64,000 nt of DNA from Candidatus Campylobacter infans. GTDB lineage: Bacteria; Campylobacterota; Campylobacteria; Campylobacterales; Campylobacteraceae. Shown here piece by piece: positions 26,301-34,491 of this stretch (its first letter is position 1; each line of letters begins with the position of its first letter). The stretch is taken from the NCBI GenBank assembly GCA_009827235.1, contig SPMW01000005.1:1-64000 (forward strand). The letters are read 5' to 3'. The notes beneath the pieces were generated by a model. That model saw only the letters and a program-made list of their open reading frames with translations, did no database searches and was not told the DNA's origin. Made by a program: the position numbers and the translations under genes.

Positions 26301-26506
26301 TTGATGTTTATACTAAGCAATTTTTAGATTTGATGGTAATTAAAATTTTAGCATCACTAAAAGGCTATAAAGCCATAAGTAACCACACCTCAACCATCGC
26401 CCTTACGCCAAATAAAGGCGAAAAAATCATAATAAAATCAAAAAGTTTTGATGATGACGATATACTAGATACAATTTTAAAATTTCTACGCAAGGGGGAT
26501 AAATGA
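23378..26506 (+). CDS. mfd: Transcription-repair coupling factor Mfd
   Basis: About 1042 residues, shorter than E. coli Mfd (1148). It displaces stalled RNA polymerase at lesions and recruits UvrA. Order: UvrB-homology region (about 1-350), RNAP-interaction domain (FVVHEHYGIGKFAGLE, about 405-470), then the translocase with Walker A GDVGFGKTEV (about 547-556), DEEH box (about 649) and SATPIPRS, and C-terminal motifs (VESGIHLPNVNTI, GRVGRG, and TRG region LAYHDLEIRGGGNLLGQAQSGHI in shortened form). Abuts ccmA with one base between and overlaps the next gene by four (ATGA). Confidence 0.95.
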   Translation: MQARIYEYLSAFNEKLKEFLPEIIIFNDNKEVALGKDAAIYAGFECFCLPEFIAKRGDDLRSFSSELFKISEVLGAFYKSQNPKKLILSPFNTLLHTLPTKDHLQGITLKKKQKIINSCLKDELMLLGYNLVDIVQDKGEARISGEIIDIFSIDSQRPVRILLDFDEIESIKIFDEATQKASTDELDFAYIAPFLARLNQAEFEQVNSQINALSSDALIKDLHSFGFWYISGFKDYLSEFSFVFASECDFALLDEYGIDIQNFALNLASNNKKLNGAHLELKSLDLNQNFTTNAPENLKFNQQILSDLKFPLITQPKIYKDLQTTPTQSFFAFHNDKNIKILSLNESSFRALNLSEYKNIKLELSPLILNLISSDEIIISLNQPLAKRRIKKASIIINELNAGDFVVHEHYGIGKFAGLELTRVLGVQKECVVINYAGGDRLLLPVEHLGLIERYIASSGAVVNVDKLGKASFIKLKEKVREKLFAIANAIIALAAKRELISAPKLKPCELYDKFVLDAGFIYTQDQQNAIEAILADLASGRAMDRLLSGDVGFGKTEVAMNALFVCARAGYQGLFFVPTTLLCAQHFASLKARFAPFNIEIYRLDRFSQPKQKAQIKAKLENGENIIVIGTHALLGINPSKLGLIIIDEEHKFGVKQKEKLKQLCEHSHILAMSATPIPRSLNMALSQVKGYSILSTPPASRLDVRTFVKKYDEILIKEAIMRELRRKGQLFFVHNLIADLERVKADLKAIVPNIRILCLHGKMDAKSVEDEMIKFANLEYDILLSTSIVESGIHLPNVNTILVDNAARFGIADLHQLRGRVGRGEKQGYCYFLVGENENLSDEAKKRLIALESNSFLGSGALLAYHDLEIRGGGNLLGQAQSGHIEAIGYSLYLKMLESEINRCLSIKNASCYEDENSQNNVDLRLSINAFINSELVSSDRVRLELYRRLSKCENSASVYEIGAEIEERFGRLDVYTKQFLDLMVIKILASLKGYKAISNHTSTIALTPNKGEKIIIKSKSFDDDDILDTILKFLRKGDK

Positions 26507-27240
26507 ATATTTCTAACATAAACGCAGGCTACGCACAGGCTTTATATCAGCAACAAAACGCCCAAAATGAGCAAAACCAAAATCCTAACAGCGATAACCA
26601 AAACGCCATAGGCAACGAAAATGAAACTAATCAAACAGCCATCACCAGCACTGAGAATTCCCAAAACTCAGGCAACAGCACAAATAAAGACGATAATAAA
26701 CAAAACCCACAAAATTTAAACGAACAAGAAAAACGCCAAGTTCAAGAGCTTCAAGCCACAGATGCTAATGTGCGCGCACACGAAGCCGCCCATAAAGCAG
26801 CTGGTGGAAATTTAGCAGGCTCGGCTAGCTACACCTATGAGCGTGGCCCAGATAATAAAATGTATGCCGTAGCTGGCGAGGTTAGCATTGCAATAGGTGG
26901 TGGCAATAGCCCAGAAGAAAAGCTCTCCCGCGCCCAACAAGTGCGCCGGGCAGCTCTTGCTCCAAGCGATCCAAGCCCACAGGATTTAAAAGTAGCTGCC
27001 CAAGCCATTTCTATGGAAATGGATGCAAGAGCCGAGCTAGCCCAAAAAAGCCAAGAAGAAAATGCTAAAAAAAGCGAAAATGATTCAAACGCTAATCAAA
27101 ATACAAGCACTCAAAATGAATACTACAAAGCGCCAAATGATGAAATTTCTAACAATGAAAGCACAAAAAGCTCTAATCCTTACGAAAAAAGCGCTACAAA
27201 GCAAGATAAAGAACAAAACAATAATATAGGTATGTTTTGA
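26503..27240 (+). CDS. Putative metalloprotease, CJM1_0395/SprA-related type
   Basis: 245 residues. N- and C-terminal thirds are low complexity, rich in Asn/Gln/Ser/Glu. The central core from about 85 to 180 carries LQATDANVRAHEAAH (HExxH zinc motif HEAAH), GGNLAGSASYTYERGPDNKMYAVAGEV in shortened form, and VRRAALAPSDPSPQDLKVA, EMDAR; these match the SprA-related putative metalloprotease family annotated as CJM1_0395. No signal peptide. ATGA overlap with mfd and TGATG overlap with the next gene. Function unknown in the family; a catalytic zinc is inferred from the HExxH. Confidence 0.85.
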   Translation: MNISNINAGYAQALYQQQNAQNEQNQNPNSDNQNAIGNENETNQTAITSTENSQNSGNSTNKDDNKQNPQNLNEQEKRQVQELQATDANVRAHEAAHKAAGGNLAGSASYTYERGPDNKMYAVAGEVSIAIGGGNSPEEKLSRAQQVRRAALAPSDPSPQDLKVAAQAISMEMDARAELAQKSQEENAKKSENDSNANQNTSTQNEYYKAPNDEISNNESTKSSNPYEKSATKQDKEQNNNIGMF

Positions 27241-27998
27241 TGAAAATAAATTGGCAAAATACAAAAGCAGCGATAATGCGAAACTCCAAGCTAAAAGCAG
27301 TAGAAAATATTGCTTTTACGCATTTAGACGATCTTTATGGCTTAAACACGCAAAAAAACGAGCTTTTAGCAAATACCATAAAATTTATCAAAAACGGCGC
27401 AAATAACGCTAACCACGCACTTTTATGGGGCGAAATGGGTTGTGGTAAGTCAAGTTTGGTTAGGGCGGTATTTTGTAAATTTATGAATGAAAATTTGCGC
27501 TTAATTGAGCTTGGCAAAGAAGAGTTAAAAAACTTACACAAGGTGCTAAAAGCTGCCAAAAAAGCACCAAATTATCGCTTTATTGTTTTTTGTGATGATT
27601 TTAGTTTTGAGCTAGGCGATAAGGGCATTAGCCAGATTAAAAGATTGCTTGAAGGTAGCATTGAAGCTAGCCCTGAAAATGTATTATTTTACGCTACGAC
27701 AAATCGCAAGCATATAATTAAGCAAGAGCCAAATAGCGATGATTACATCACAATGCGAGAAAATAGCCGCGAGAGTTTGAGCCTAGCTGATAGATTTGGC
27801 TTGCATTTAAGTTTTTATGAGCTTGAAATGAATGAATATTTAAATATAATTGATAATTTATTTAATATTAAAATTTTAAATGCACAGAAAATAAAAAAAT
27901 TGCATAATGAAAGCATGAATTACGCAAGCATTAAAGGCATTCGCTCAGCGCGCACTGCAATGCAATTTTATAAAGCAAATAAGGATAAAAATGACTAG
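27240..27998 (+). CDS. DUF815 ATP-binding (AAA-type) protein
   Basis: 252 residues starting at the ATG overlapping the preceding TGA. Walker A GEMGCGKSS (about 63-71), Walker B-like FIVFCDDFSF, and sensor ATTNRKH with the downstream RFGLHLSFYE match the DUF815 family, usually found beside DNA or tRNA-modification genes. No membrane part. The next gene, a DNA glycosylase, starts inside its last eight bases. Specific role unknown. Confidence 0.82.
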   Translation: MKINWQNTKAAIMRNSKLKAVENIAFTHLDDLYGLNTQKNELLANTIKFIKNGANNANHALLWGEMGCGKSSLVRAVFCKFMNENLRLIELGKEELKNLHKVLKAAKKAPNYRFIVFCDDFSFELGDKGISQIKRLLEGSIEASPENVLFYATTNRKHIIKQEPNSDDYITMRENSRESLSLADRFGLHLSFYELEMNEYLNIIDNLFNIKILNAQKIKKLHNESMNYASIKGIRSARTAMQFYKANKDKND

Positions 27999-28650
27999 TT
28001 CTGATCTTTATTTTTGCCTTGAACGCTCAATAAATTTCAATGAAATTGCCCCGCTTAATTGGTGGCCAAATTATGGCTCGTTTTGGATTGTGGTTGAGAG
28101 TATTTTAGGGCAAAACACAAAATACGAAAATGTGAAAAAAGCCACGCAAAATTTACAAAATGCTAATATCACAAGTCTTAGCGATATAGCAAAACTCGAA
28201 GTTAGCGAGCTTGCAAGGCTAATTAAACCAAGCGGATTTTATAACACCAAGGCAAAAAGATTAAGTCTGTTGTGTAAAAATATTTTAAATAAGTTTGGCA
28301 ATTTTGAAAATTTTAAAGAAAATGTTAGCAAAGAGTGGCTTTTATCTCAAAATGGCTTAGGTTTTGAGAGCGTTTATAGCATACTTTGCTATGCTTGCGA
28401 GCGCGAATATATGGTGGTTGATAAATACACGGCTGTGCTTTTGGGATTTTTGGGCTATGAGTTTGATGATTATGAAAGTACAAGAGAATGGCTTGAGGAG
28501 ATAAGCGAGGTTCAAAGCAAATATCCACAAATTAGCCTTGCGATGCTTTTAGCGCGCTATCACGGGCTAATAGTTGAGTTTTGTAAGGCGCATTTAAGAA
28601 AAAATGAGTTTAGCGTTCAAGCACAAGAAATTTTAAAAAACTTGCTTTAA
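27991..28650 (+). CDS. magIII: MagIII-type 3-methyladenine DNA glycosylase
   Basis: 219 residues, HhH-GPD superfamily, resembling H. pylori MagIII over its length: PLNWWPNYGSFWIVVESIL, GQNTKYENVKKA, LIKPSGFYNTKAKRL, the helix-hairpin-helix LLSQNGLGFESVYSILCY and the catalytic Asp in VVDKYTA. Lacks the C-terminal 4Fe-4S cluster of endonuclease III, as expected for MagIII. It removes 3-methyladenine from alkylated DNA. It is the last gene of the folC-to-magIII run; eight-base overlap with the DUF815 gene and RBS AAGGATAAAA. Confidence 0.92.
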   Translation: MTSSDLYFCLERSINFNEIAPLNWWPNYGSFWIVVESILGQNTKYENVKKATQNLQNANITSLSDIAKLEVSELARLIKPSGFYNTKAKRLSLLCKNILNKFGNFENFKENVSKEWLLSQNGLGFESVYSILCYACEREYMVVDKYTAVLLGFLGYEFDDYESTREWLEEISEVQSKYPQISLAMLLARYHGLIVEFCKAHLRKNEFSVQAQEILKNLL

Positions 28651-28714
28651 TTTTCACAAAAGCTTAACAAAACTCCGTTAAAATGGCGCTTACAATTCAA
28701 CAAAAGGGGTAACA

Positions 28715-29116
28715 ATGAAAAAAGTTCTTATTAGTAGTGTTTTAGCACTTGCTTTGGCTGGTTCGCTAAATGCAGCTGGCGGTTTTAACGCAGGCACAAA
28801 CGCAAACGCAAATGTAAATGCGAACATGGGCGGATTTACAGGTCCTGGCGCAGTTGCTGTAAATACAGTCCAAGGCGCGCTAAATGCTTATGATGATACA
28901 ATAGTAACGCTAACTGGCAAAATCACTCGCCAAGTAGCACACGAAAAATACGAATTTAGCGATAACACAGGCACAATCATCATAGAAATAGACGATGATG
29001 AATGGTATGGGGTTCAAGCTGGCCCAAATGATACCGTCCAAATCCGTGGCGAAGTAGATAGCGATACTTTTAGGCGTAATGAAATTGATGTAAAATTTAT
29101 TACAATAGTAAAATAA
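28715..29116 (+). CDS. NirD/YgiW/YdeI (BOF) family periplasmic protein
   Basis: 133 residues with a signal peptide (MKKVLISSVLALALAGSLNA) and then a short Asn/Ala/Gly-rich stretch, followed by an OB-fold (BOF) domain: AYDDTIVTLTGKITRQVAH, YEFSDNTGTIIIEIDDDEW, DTVQIRGEVDSD. The E. coli relatives YgiW and YdeI are periplasmic stress proteins (Omp, peroxide, antimicrobial peptide tolerance), so a similar role is likely. AAAAGGGG RBS. A TACAAT -10-like box lies about 20 bases upstream of it. Confidence 0.87.
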   Translation: MKKVLISSVLALALAGSLNAAGGFNAGTNANANVNANMGGFTGPGAVAVNTVQGALNAYDDTIVTLTGKITRQVAHEKYEFSDNTGTIIIEIDDDEWYGVQAGPNDTVQIRGEVDSDTFRRNEIDVKFITIVK

Positions 29117-29289
29117 TTTAAACTAATTTTGCGTGTTTTACTTAAAATTTTAAGTAAAACACGATCTTATTAAATTATAATTTTGCGTTAAAATTTGCTT
29201 ATGCGCTTTCAAATATTATTAAAAATCTTTCAAATTTTAATTTAAGTTTTGTTTAAAATTTAGCAACTTAAAATTTTCTTTTAGTGTGT

Positions 29290-29295
29290 TATAAT
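29290..29295 (+). promoter_or_regulatory. -10 box for htpG
   Basis: TTTAGTGTGTTATAATCAAG; the box ends 37 bases before the ATG at 29333. I saw no clear CIRCE or HrcA inverted repeat in the 216-base upstream gap, and no other element. Confidence 0.5.
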
Positions 29296-29332
29296 CAAGC
29301 TTTTTAAATTTTAAAATTTATAAAGGATAACT

Positions 29333-31210
29333 ATGGCAAAACACGAATTTGGCGCACAAGTAGGCGATTTACTCAATCTAATGATTCATTCGCTGTATTC
29401 AAATAAAGAAATATTTTTGCGTGAGTTGGTATCAAATGCTAGCGATGCTCTTGATAAGCTAAATTATTTAAGCCTGACAAATGATGAATATAAAAGTATT
29501 TGCGATGGCTGGACGCCTAAAATTTGGCTTGAACTTGATAAAGATAAAAAAATTTTAAGCATTAGCGATAATGGCATAGGTATGGATGAAGCCGAGCTAA
29601 TTGCTAATCTTGGCACTATCGCAAATAGCGGCACAAAGGGCTTTTTAAGCAATCTTAGTGGCGATGCTAAAAAAGATGCTCAGTTGATTGGTCAATTTGG
29701 CGTGGGCTTTTATTCGGCCTTTATGGTAGCTGATAAAATCGAGGTAAAAAGCCTAAAAGCTGGCACAAATCAAGCTTTTTTATGGACTAGCGATACAAAC
29801 GGCTATGAGATTAGCAAATGCCAAAAAGATAGCTTTGGCACGCAAATAATTTTGCATTTAAAAGATGATGAGTATTGTGAGAGTTTTCGCATAGATGGGA
29901 TTATTAAAAAATATTCAAACCACATTTCATATCCTATTTTTATGGATATGGACGAATGGATAGCTCCAAGCCAAGAAGAAAAAGAAGCGGGCAAAAATGA
30001 AGGGCATTATGAAAGCGTAAATAAGCAGTTAAATAAAGCTAGCGCGTTGTGGCAGTTAAATAAAGCTAGCTTAAAACAAAGCGATTATGATGAGTTTTAC
30101 AAACAAATCAGCCACGATAGCGCCGAGCCACTGATGCATATCCACACTAAGGCTGAGGGCAAAATAGAATACACCACGCTTTTTTATATTCCAAGTAATG
30201 AGCCTTTTGATTTATTTAGAATGGATTATGAAAGTGGCGTAAAATTATATGTAAAGCGCGTGTTTATTACAGATGATGCAAAAGAGCTTTTGCCAAGTTA
30301 TTTGCGTTTTGTGCGCGGAATTATGGATGTTGAAGACTTGCCTTTAAATGTTAGTAGAGAAATTTTACAAGAAAATCGCATTCTTGCTAGCGTAAAAGAT
30401 CAAAGTGTTAAAAAAATCCTTAGCGAGCTTGAAAAACTCCAAAAAAGCGATTTTGAAAAATACAAAAAATTCTTTAAACTTTTTGGCAAGGTTTTAAAAG
30501 AAGGGCTTTATGGTTTTGCTAGCAATAAAGATGAAATTTTAAAACTTTGCTTGTTTAAATCATCGCTAAATGACGAGCTAATCACGCTTAGCCAGTATAA
30601 AGAAAAGATGCAAGAAAATCAAAAAAGCATTTATTATATAAGCGGACAAAATGAAAATTTATTAAAAAACTCTCCATTGCTTGAAGGTTTTAAGGCTCAA
30701 AATATAGATGTGTTAATTTGTGATGAAGAAATCGATACTATTGTAATGCCGATGGTTAGCGAGTTTGATGGCACTTCTATAAAAAATATAAACTCAACTA
30801 GCACAGACGAAGAACTAAACACAAACAAAGATGAGAAAACAGCAGAAAATACCGAACTTAATGGCATTTTAGCTAAGATGAAAGAAATTTTAAAAGATGA
30901 TGTAAAAGATGTGCGCATTTCATCAAGGCTAGCTGATTGGCCAGCTTGTATTGTTTTTGATAAAAACGACCCTGATTTTGCTATGCAATCAATGCTAAAA
31001 CAAATGGGGCACGAAGCGCCAAAAATCAAGCCGATTTTAGAAATTAACGCTAAACACGAGCTTTTTGCTAAGTTACAAGATAATGAATTACTGCTAAATG
31101 ATATTACTAGTTTGCTCTTTGATAGCGCGCGTTTGGCTCTTGGTATGAATATAGAAGATGCCCCGCAATTTTGTAAAAGATTAAATAAAATTATGCTAAA
31201 AGCTCTTTAA
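29333..31210 (+). CDS. htpG: Chaperone HtpG (Hsp90)
   Basis: 625 residues, near the family norm. N-terminal ATPase (GHKL) domain: [46 protein letters not shown]; middle domain with YVKRVFI; C-terminal dimerisation domain QMSLMKQMG-like CQ SMLKQMG motif. Bacterial HtpG aids folding under heat stress together with DnaK. Possible transcript end in the hairpin at 31305. Confidence 0.96.
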   Translation: MAKHEFGAQVGDLLNLMIHSLYSNKEIFLRELVSNASDALDKLNYLSLTNDEYKSICDGWTPKIWLELDKDKKILSISDNGIGMDEAELIANLGTIANSGTKGFLSNLSGDAKKDAQLIGQFGVGFYSAFMVADKIEVKSLKAGTNQAFLWTSDTNGYEISKCQKDSFGTQIILHLKDDEYCESFRIDGIIKKYSNHISYPIFMDMDEWIAPSQEEKEAGKNEGHYESVNKQLNKASALWQLNKASLKQSDYDEFYKQISHDSAEPLMHIHTKAEGKIEYTTLFYIPSNEPFDLFRMDYESGVKLYVKRVFITDDAKELLPSYLRFVRGIMDVEDLPLNVSREILQENRILASVKDQSVKKILSELEKLQKSDFEKYKKFFKLFGKVLKEGLYGFASNKDEILKLCLFKSSLNDELITLSQYKEKMQENQKSIYYISGQNENLLKNSPLLEGFKAQNIDVLICDEEIDTIVMPMVSEFDGTSIKNINSTSTDEELNTNKDEKTAENTELNGILAKMKEILKDDVKDVRISSRLADWPACIVFDKNDPDFAMQSMLKQMGHEAPKIKPILEINAKHELFAKLQDNELLLNDITSLLFDSARLALGMNIEDAPQFCKRLNKIMLKAL

Positions 31211-31304
31211 AAAATTTTATTATTTTAAAATTTTAATTTAATGCGTGATAAATGGCGCGCATTAAAATTTTGAATATCTTAAAATTTTAACCCCTATTAA
31301 AATT

Positions 31305-31329
31305 TGGCGCGCATTAAATACGCGCGCCA
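31305..31329. terminator. GC-rich hairpin downstream of htpG
   Basis: TGGCGCGC pairs with GCGCGCCA (8 bp) across a 9-base AT loop, followed by GATAGTATTTTT. The same GGCGCGCATTAAA sequence also occurs once upstream near 31253, so this is a locally duplicated segment, and the stem could be a bidirectional terminator or stabiliser. Confidence 0.5.
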
Positions 31330-31415
31330 GATAGTATTTTTAAACAAAGCATAAAAAATTCCTTAAATTTTATTAAATATTTATTTATCTTGCTGGAATT
31401 TAAGCACGCTAATGC

Positions 31416-31421
31416 TATAAT
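31416..31421 (+). promoter_or_regulatory. -10 box for gltS
   Basis: ACGCTAATGCTATAATCAAG, an extended TGnTATAAT box 26 bases before the ATG at 31448 (RBS AAAGGAGAG). Confidence 0.6.
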
Positions 31422-31447
31422 CAAGGCATTTTATCAAAAGGAGAGCT

Positions 31448-32671
31448 ATGCAAACGATTTCATTTGATTTCTATGCTACTTTTGTGCTGATGGCACTGGT
31501 TTTGTTGCTTGGTGGGTTTATAATTCGCAGAGTGCATTTTTTGCGTTTTTATAATATCCCTGAGGCTGTTGTAGGCGGACTTATCGCAGCAAGCGTGTTT
31601 TTAATATTTAGGCTTGTGGGCGATGTGGAGTTTAAGTTTGATGGCGGGCTAAAAGATCCGCTAATGCTTGCGTTTTTTACAAGTATAGGATTGATGGCTG
31701 ATTTTGGCTCGCTTAAAAAAGGCGGTAAAAGGCTTTTTGTGTTTTTGGGCGTGATTTGTGTTATGTTAATTATCCAAAATGTAGCAGGCATAAGCGTGGC
31801 TAAATTAATGGGGCAAGATGGATTGCTGGGGCTTTTATCAGGTTCTATTACAATGAGTGGCGGACACGGCACGGGCGCTGCTTGGGCTGTGGAGTTTAGC
31901 AAGGCTCCATATAATTTTAGCGGTGCGATGGAGGTTGCGATGGCTAGTGCTACTTTTGGGCTTGTTGTTGGTGGCATTATCGGCGGTCCTGTGGCAGCTT
32001 ATCTTATTAAAAAACACGCCTTAGTTGGCACGCAAGAAAAGCCAACCGCCTCAGTTGATAGTGCTACAAGCTTTGAACAAGCCGATATGGAGCGTAGAAT
32101 TACGCAAAATACTTTTATTGAGAGTGTTTCGCTTATTGCAATTTGTCTTTTTGTTGGGTCGGGGTTAGCTGTTTGGGTTAAGAGCTTTGAGCTAAGCTGG
32201 ACGCTGCCTACTTTTGTGTATTGCTTATTTTGTGGGGTGATTTTGCGTAATGTGCTTGGCGCACTTAATATACACGAGGTTTTTGATAGAGAAGTAGCGA
32301 TGATAGGCAATGTAAGCCTTGCTTTGTTTTTGGCTTTTTCGTTGATGAGTATAAATCTACTTCAATTAGCAAGCCTTGCTGTGCCGATTTTAGTAATTTT
32401 ACTAGTTCAAAGCGTGATAATGATATTTTATGCGATTTTTGTAACATTTAAATTTTGTGGTAAAGATTATGATGCGGCTGTGCTTGCTGCTGGGCATTGT
32501 GGATTTGGGCTTGGGGCTACACCTACGGCGATGGTAAATATGCAAGCAGTTTGTAAAAACTACGGTATGAGTGCGATTGCCTTTATCATCGTGCCACTTT
32601 GTGGGGCATTTTTTATAGACATTGTAAATGCTGTGGTGATCCAAGGATTCGTGGCTCTTTTAGGGTATTAA
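31448..32671 (+). CDS. gltS: Sodium/glutamate symporter GltS
   Basis: 407 residues, about 10-12 membrane segments. GltS motifs: RVHFLRFYNIPEAVVGGL near residue 35, the re-entrant loop SGGHGTGAAWA and, in the C-terminal half, AGHCGFGLGATPTAMVNMQA, the inverted repeat pair that forms the Na+/glutamate site. Imports glutamate with Na+. Own promoter and a good terminator downstream at 32688. Confidence 0.95.
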   Translation: MQTISFDFYATFVLMALVLLLGGFIIRRVHFLRFYNIPEAVVGGLIAASVFLIFRLVGDVEFKFDGGLKDPLMLAFFTSIGLMADFGSLKKGGKRLFVFLGVICVMLIIQNVAGISVAKLMGQDGLLGLLSGSITMSGGHGTGAAWAVEFSKAPYNFSGAMEVAMASATFGLVVGGIIGGPVAAYLIKKHALVGTQEKPTASVDSATSFEQADMERRITQNTFIESVSLIAICLFVGSGLAVWVKSFELSWTLPTFVYCLFCGVILRNVLGALNIHEVFDREVAMIGNVSLALFLAFSLMSINLLQLASLAVPILVILLVQSVIMIFYAIFVTFKFCGKDYDAAVLAAGHCGFGLGATPTAMVNMQAVCKNYGMSAIAFIIVPLCGAFFIDIVNAVVIQGFVALLGY

Positions 32672-32687
32672 TTTAATAAAATTTTAT

Positions 32688-32726
32688 GGTTTTGGCTAAG
32701 ATTTTGGCCAAAACCTTTCTTTTTTA
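32688..32726 (+). terminator. Rho-independent terminator after gltS
   Basis: GGTTTTGGC (32688-32696), loop of 10, GCCAAAACC (32707-32715), then TTTCTTTTTTT. Classic stem and U-tract 17 bases after the gltS stop. Confidence 0.8.
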
Positions 32727-32978
32727 AAATTCCAAAATTTATACATTATATTTAAAATTTTAATTTCACATAAAATAAATATTTTCTTTTATAATCGGCG
32801 TTTTTTTAAGATTAGTTCTAGTGTAAATAGTGTAAAAATAAATGCCTAAATTCTAGAATTTGTGTAATATTCTAACTAGAATTTAGCTTTAAAAAGTTAG
32901 TGTTTTGCTAAAATGAGGATTTTGGTTTAAAATTTTAGATTTTTGCCAGTAAATTTAAATATTTTAAAAGGAGAGATT
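32727..32978 (+). promoter_or_regulatory. Leader region of the AT-rich island (repeats and two -10 boxes)
   Basis: No gene lies here. It holds a TATAAT at 32790-32795, a short direct repeat (AGTGTAAATAGTGTAAAAATA near 32820), an 11-bp inverted repeat CTAAATTCTAG (32846-32856) and CTAGAATTTAG (32876-32886), a 14-bp palindrome AAATTCTAGAATTT at 32848-32861, and a second extended -10 TTTTGCTAAAAT at 32904-32914. The second box lies 65 bases before the TTG start at 32979. If the first box is used, the transcript would carry a leader of about 180 nucleotides containing the inverted repeat. Confidence 0.5.
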
Positions 32979-33731
32979 TTGTTATTTTTACTTTATTTTC
33001 CTTTGTTTTTTGCTATTTTCTTTGTATTTTTTCCTATTTTTTGGTCTTTGATGATACTTTCTGCTTATAGACTTGTAAAAAAGCCTTATAATATTTTGCT
33101 ATCATCTGCTTTGGCTTGTGTGGTAGGAATTTCTAGCTTTTTTGTTTTTTATACATTTAAAAGAGCGTTTCTTTGGGATTTTTTCCTTTTAGCTGGTTTT
33201 ATCATAGCTACGCCTATTTATTTGTATTTTTTTAGAAAAATCAAGCTGAATGATTATAAGCCTTTGTTTGTTTTTTCTTTGATTATAACTTTGATAATTT
33301 TATGGGAAATGGAAGCACCGCAAAGAATGCTTTTTTATACTCTTACAAAAAATAAAACTATGTATGATATAGAGATTGTTGATGAGCTTTTTGATGGTAA
33401 TACGACCGAAGTAAGATATGGATTTAGTGAGGAATATAGACAATGTTTTAAAGGTCTAGCTAGTTGCCCTATTTTACCTAGCTTTAAACAATTACAAAAT
33501 CAATTTTTTACAATAAGAGATGGCAAAAAAATAATTGTGGCAAATGTGTATGGTCCTTATTATGGTAGCACTAATTTAATGTTATATTTTTATACTTTTA
33601 GAATTGGTGGTGGGTTGATTTATCAAAAAAGTTTTTATATAGATGATAAAAAAGTTTTTCAATATTTACGAAATTTAAAATCAGATAATCAAAAATCTAG
33701 CCAAAAAGGAGAAAACAATGGAAACAATTAA
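32979..33731 (+). CDS. Unrecognised multi-pass membrane protein (island gene 1)
   Basis: 250 residues from the TTG at 32979, chosen for the AAAAGGAG site ending six bases before it; a TTG 12 codons upstream lacks any site. The N-terminal half has about four strongly hydrophobic segments (LYFPLFFAIFFVFFPIFW, FLLAGFIIATPIYLYFF, FVFSLIITLIILW), the C-terminal ~130 residues are soluble (SEEYRQCFKGLASC, FFTIRDGKKIIVANVYG). No family recognised. Base use is more AT-rich than the neighbours, with many TTT/ATA codons. Its 3' end encodes the RBS of the overlapping 45-codon ORF. Immunity-type or transport functions are possible from form alone. Confidence 0.7.
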   Translation: MLFLLYFPLFFAIFFVFFPIFWSLMILSAYRLVKKPYNILLSSALACVVGISSFFVFYTFKRAFLWDFFLLAGFIIATPIYLYFFRKIKLNDYKPLFVFSLIITLIILWEMEAPQRMLFYTLTKNKTMYDIEIVDELFDGNTTEVRYGFSEEYRQCFKGLASCPILPSFKQLQNQFFTIRDGKKIIVANVYGPYYGSTNLMLYFYTFRIGGGLIYQKSFYIDDKKVFQYLRNLKSDNQKSSQKGENNGNN

Positions 33732-33855
33732 AAAAATCAAAATGTTTGATGAAAATGGAATACTTACACCAGAGGCACTACTAACAATAAATGATAGTGC
33801 GTTTTTAGCTGAGATGGCGTATGAAAATAGAAAAAAGTTAAGATTTTGCTACTAA
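33718..33855 (+). CDS. 45-aa ORF overlapping island gene 1
   Basis: Starts 14 bases before the stop of island gene 1 in another frame, with AAAAAGGAGAAAACA in front of the ATG, the best ribosome site in the island. The product begins METIKKIKMFDENGIL and ends RKKLRFCY; it is hydrophilic, with no membrane segment and one Cys. Too short for statistical gene finding, but the strong RBS, the overlap and the matching second pair (34492) support translation. Function unknown. Confidence 0.5.
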   Translation: METIKKIKMFDENGILTPEALLTINDSAFLAEMAYENRKKLRFCY

Positions 33856-33888
33856 ATTAAAGGATAAGTTATGAATAAAAATTTTTCT

Positions 33889-33918
33889 ATGAAAATATAT
33901 GAAAATATATGAAAATAG
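33889..33918 (+). repeat. 10-bp tandem repeat (about 3 units) near the 5' end of island gene 2
   Basis: ATGAAAATAT, ATGAAAATAT, ATGAAAATAG. One unit fewer restores the frame from the start codon with a ribosome site. Unit length is not a multiple of three, so each change in copy number moves the frame. Confidence 0.85.
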
Positions 33919-34193
33919 GATAATGGCTCTGGCTTTTATTCCTATGATAATAGGAATTTTTATTTATAAAATTTACCACCCAGACCCTAATCACATAGGA
34001 CCTTTAAATGATGGTAATACTTTTGGAATTCTTATTTTTAGTTTTTTATATTTTATCTTTTATGCTTTTAAATGCAAATACACAGGTGTTATTAGCTTAA
34101 ATGAAAGCGCAATATGCTATACAACAAAAAAAAATAAACATGAAATAAAAATAGAAAATATTAAATATTGTGTTAAAATACCTATTTATATGG

Positions 34194-34202
34194 TTTTTTT
34201 TT
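34194..34202 (+). repeat. T9 homopolymer tract inside island gene 2
   Basis: Nine T in GGTTTTTTTTTCATAATG. T9 ends the frame at TCA TAA; T8 would connect to the downstream 34170-34499 frame (CAT AAT GAT AAA). A slippage-prone position. Confidence 0.85.
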
Positions 34203-34491
34203 CATAATGATAAAATTAGTAAAGCTTATAATGTTTTAGAAGGTAACTTTAAATTATTATTTAGAATTATTATATTGTTTCCTATTTTACCATTATGTTA
34301 TTTTTTTCACTGCTTAATTTATAAAACAATAAATTTTAACTATTTTTTAGTTTGTGATAATGATTTAAAGGTGATTTTATTGCCTTGTATAAAAGCAAAT
34401 AAAAATATAATAAATAAATATTTTAATAAGAAGATAAATACTATATACTTAAATTCAAAATTGAAAGAAATTTCACTTAAAGGAGAAAATA

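Noticed and set aside
29117..29332. CIRCE-type heat-shock operator upstream of htpG
   Set aside because: No TTAGCACTC-N9-GAGTGCTAA inverted repeat seen.
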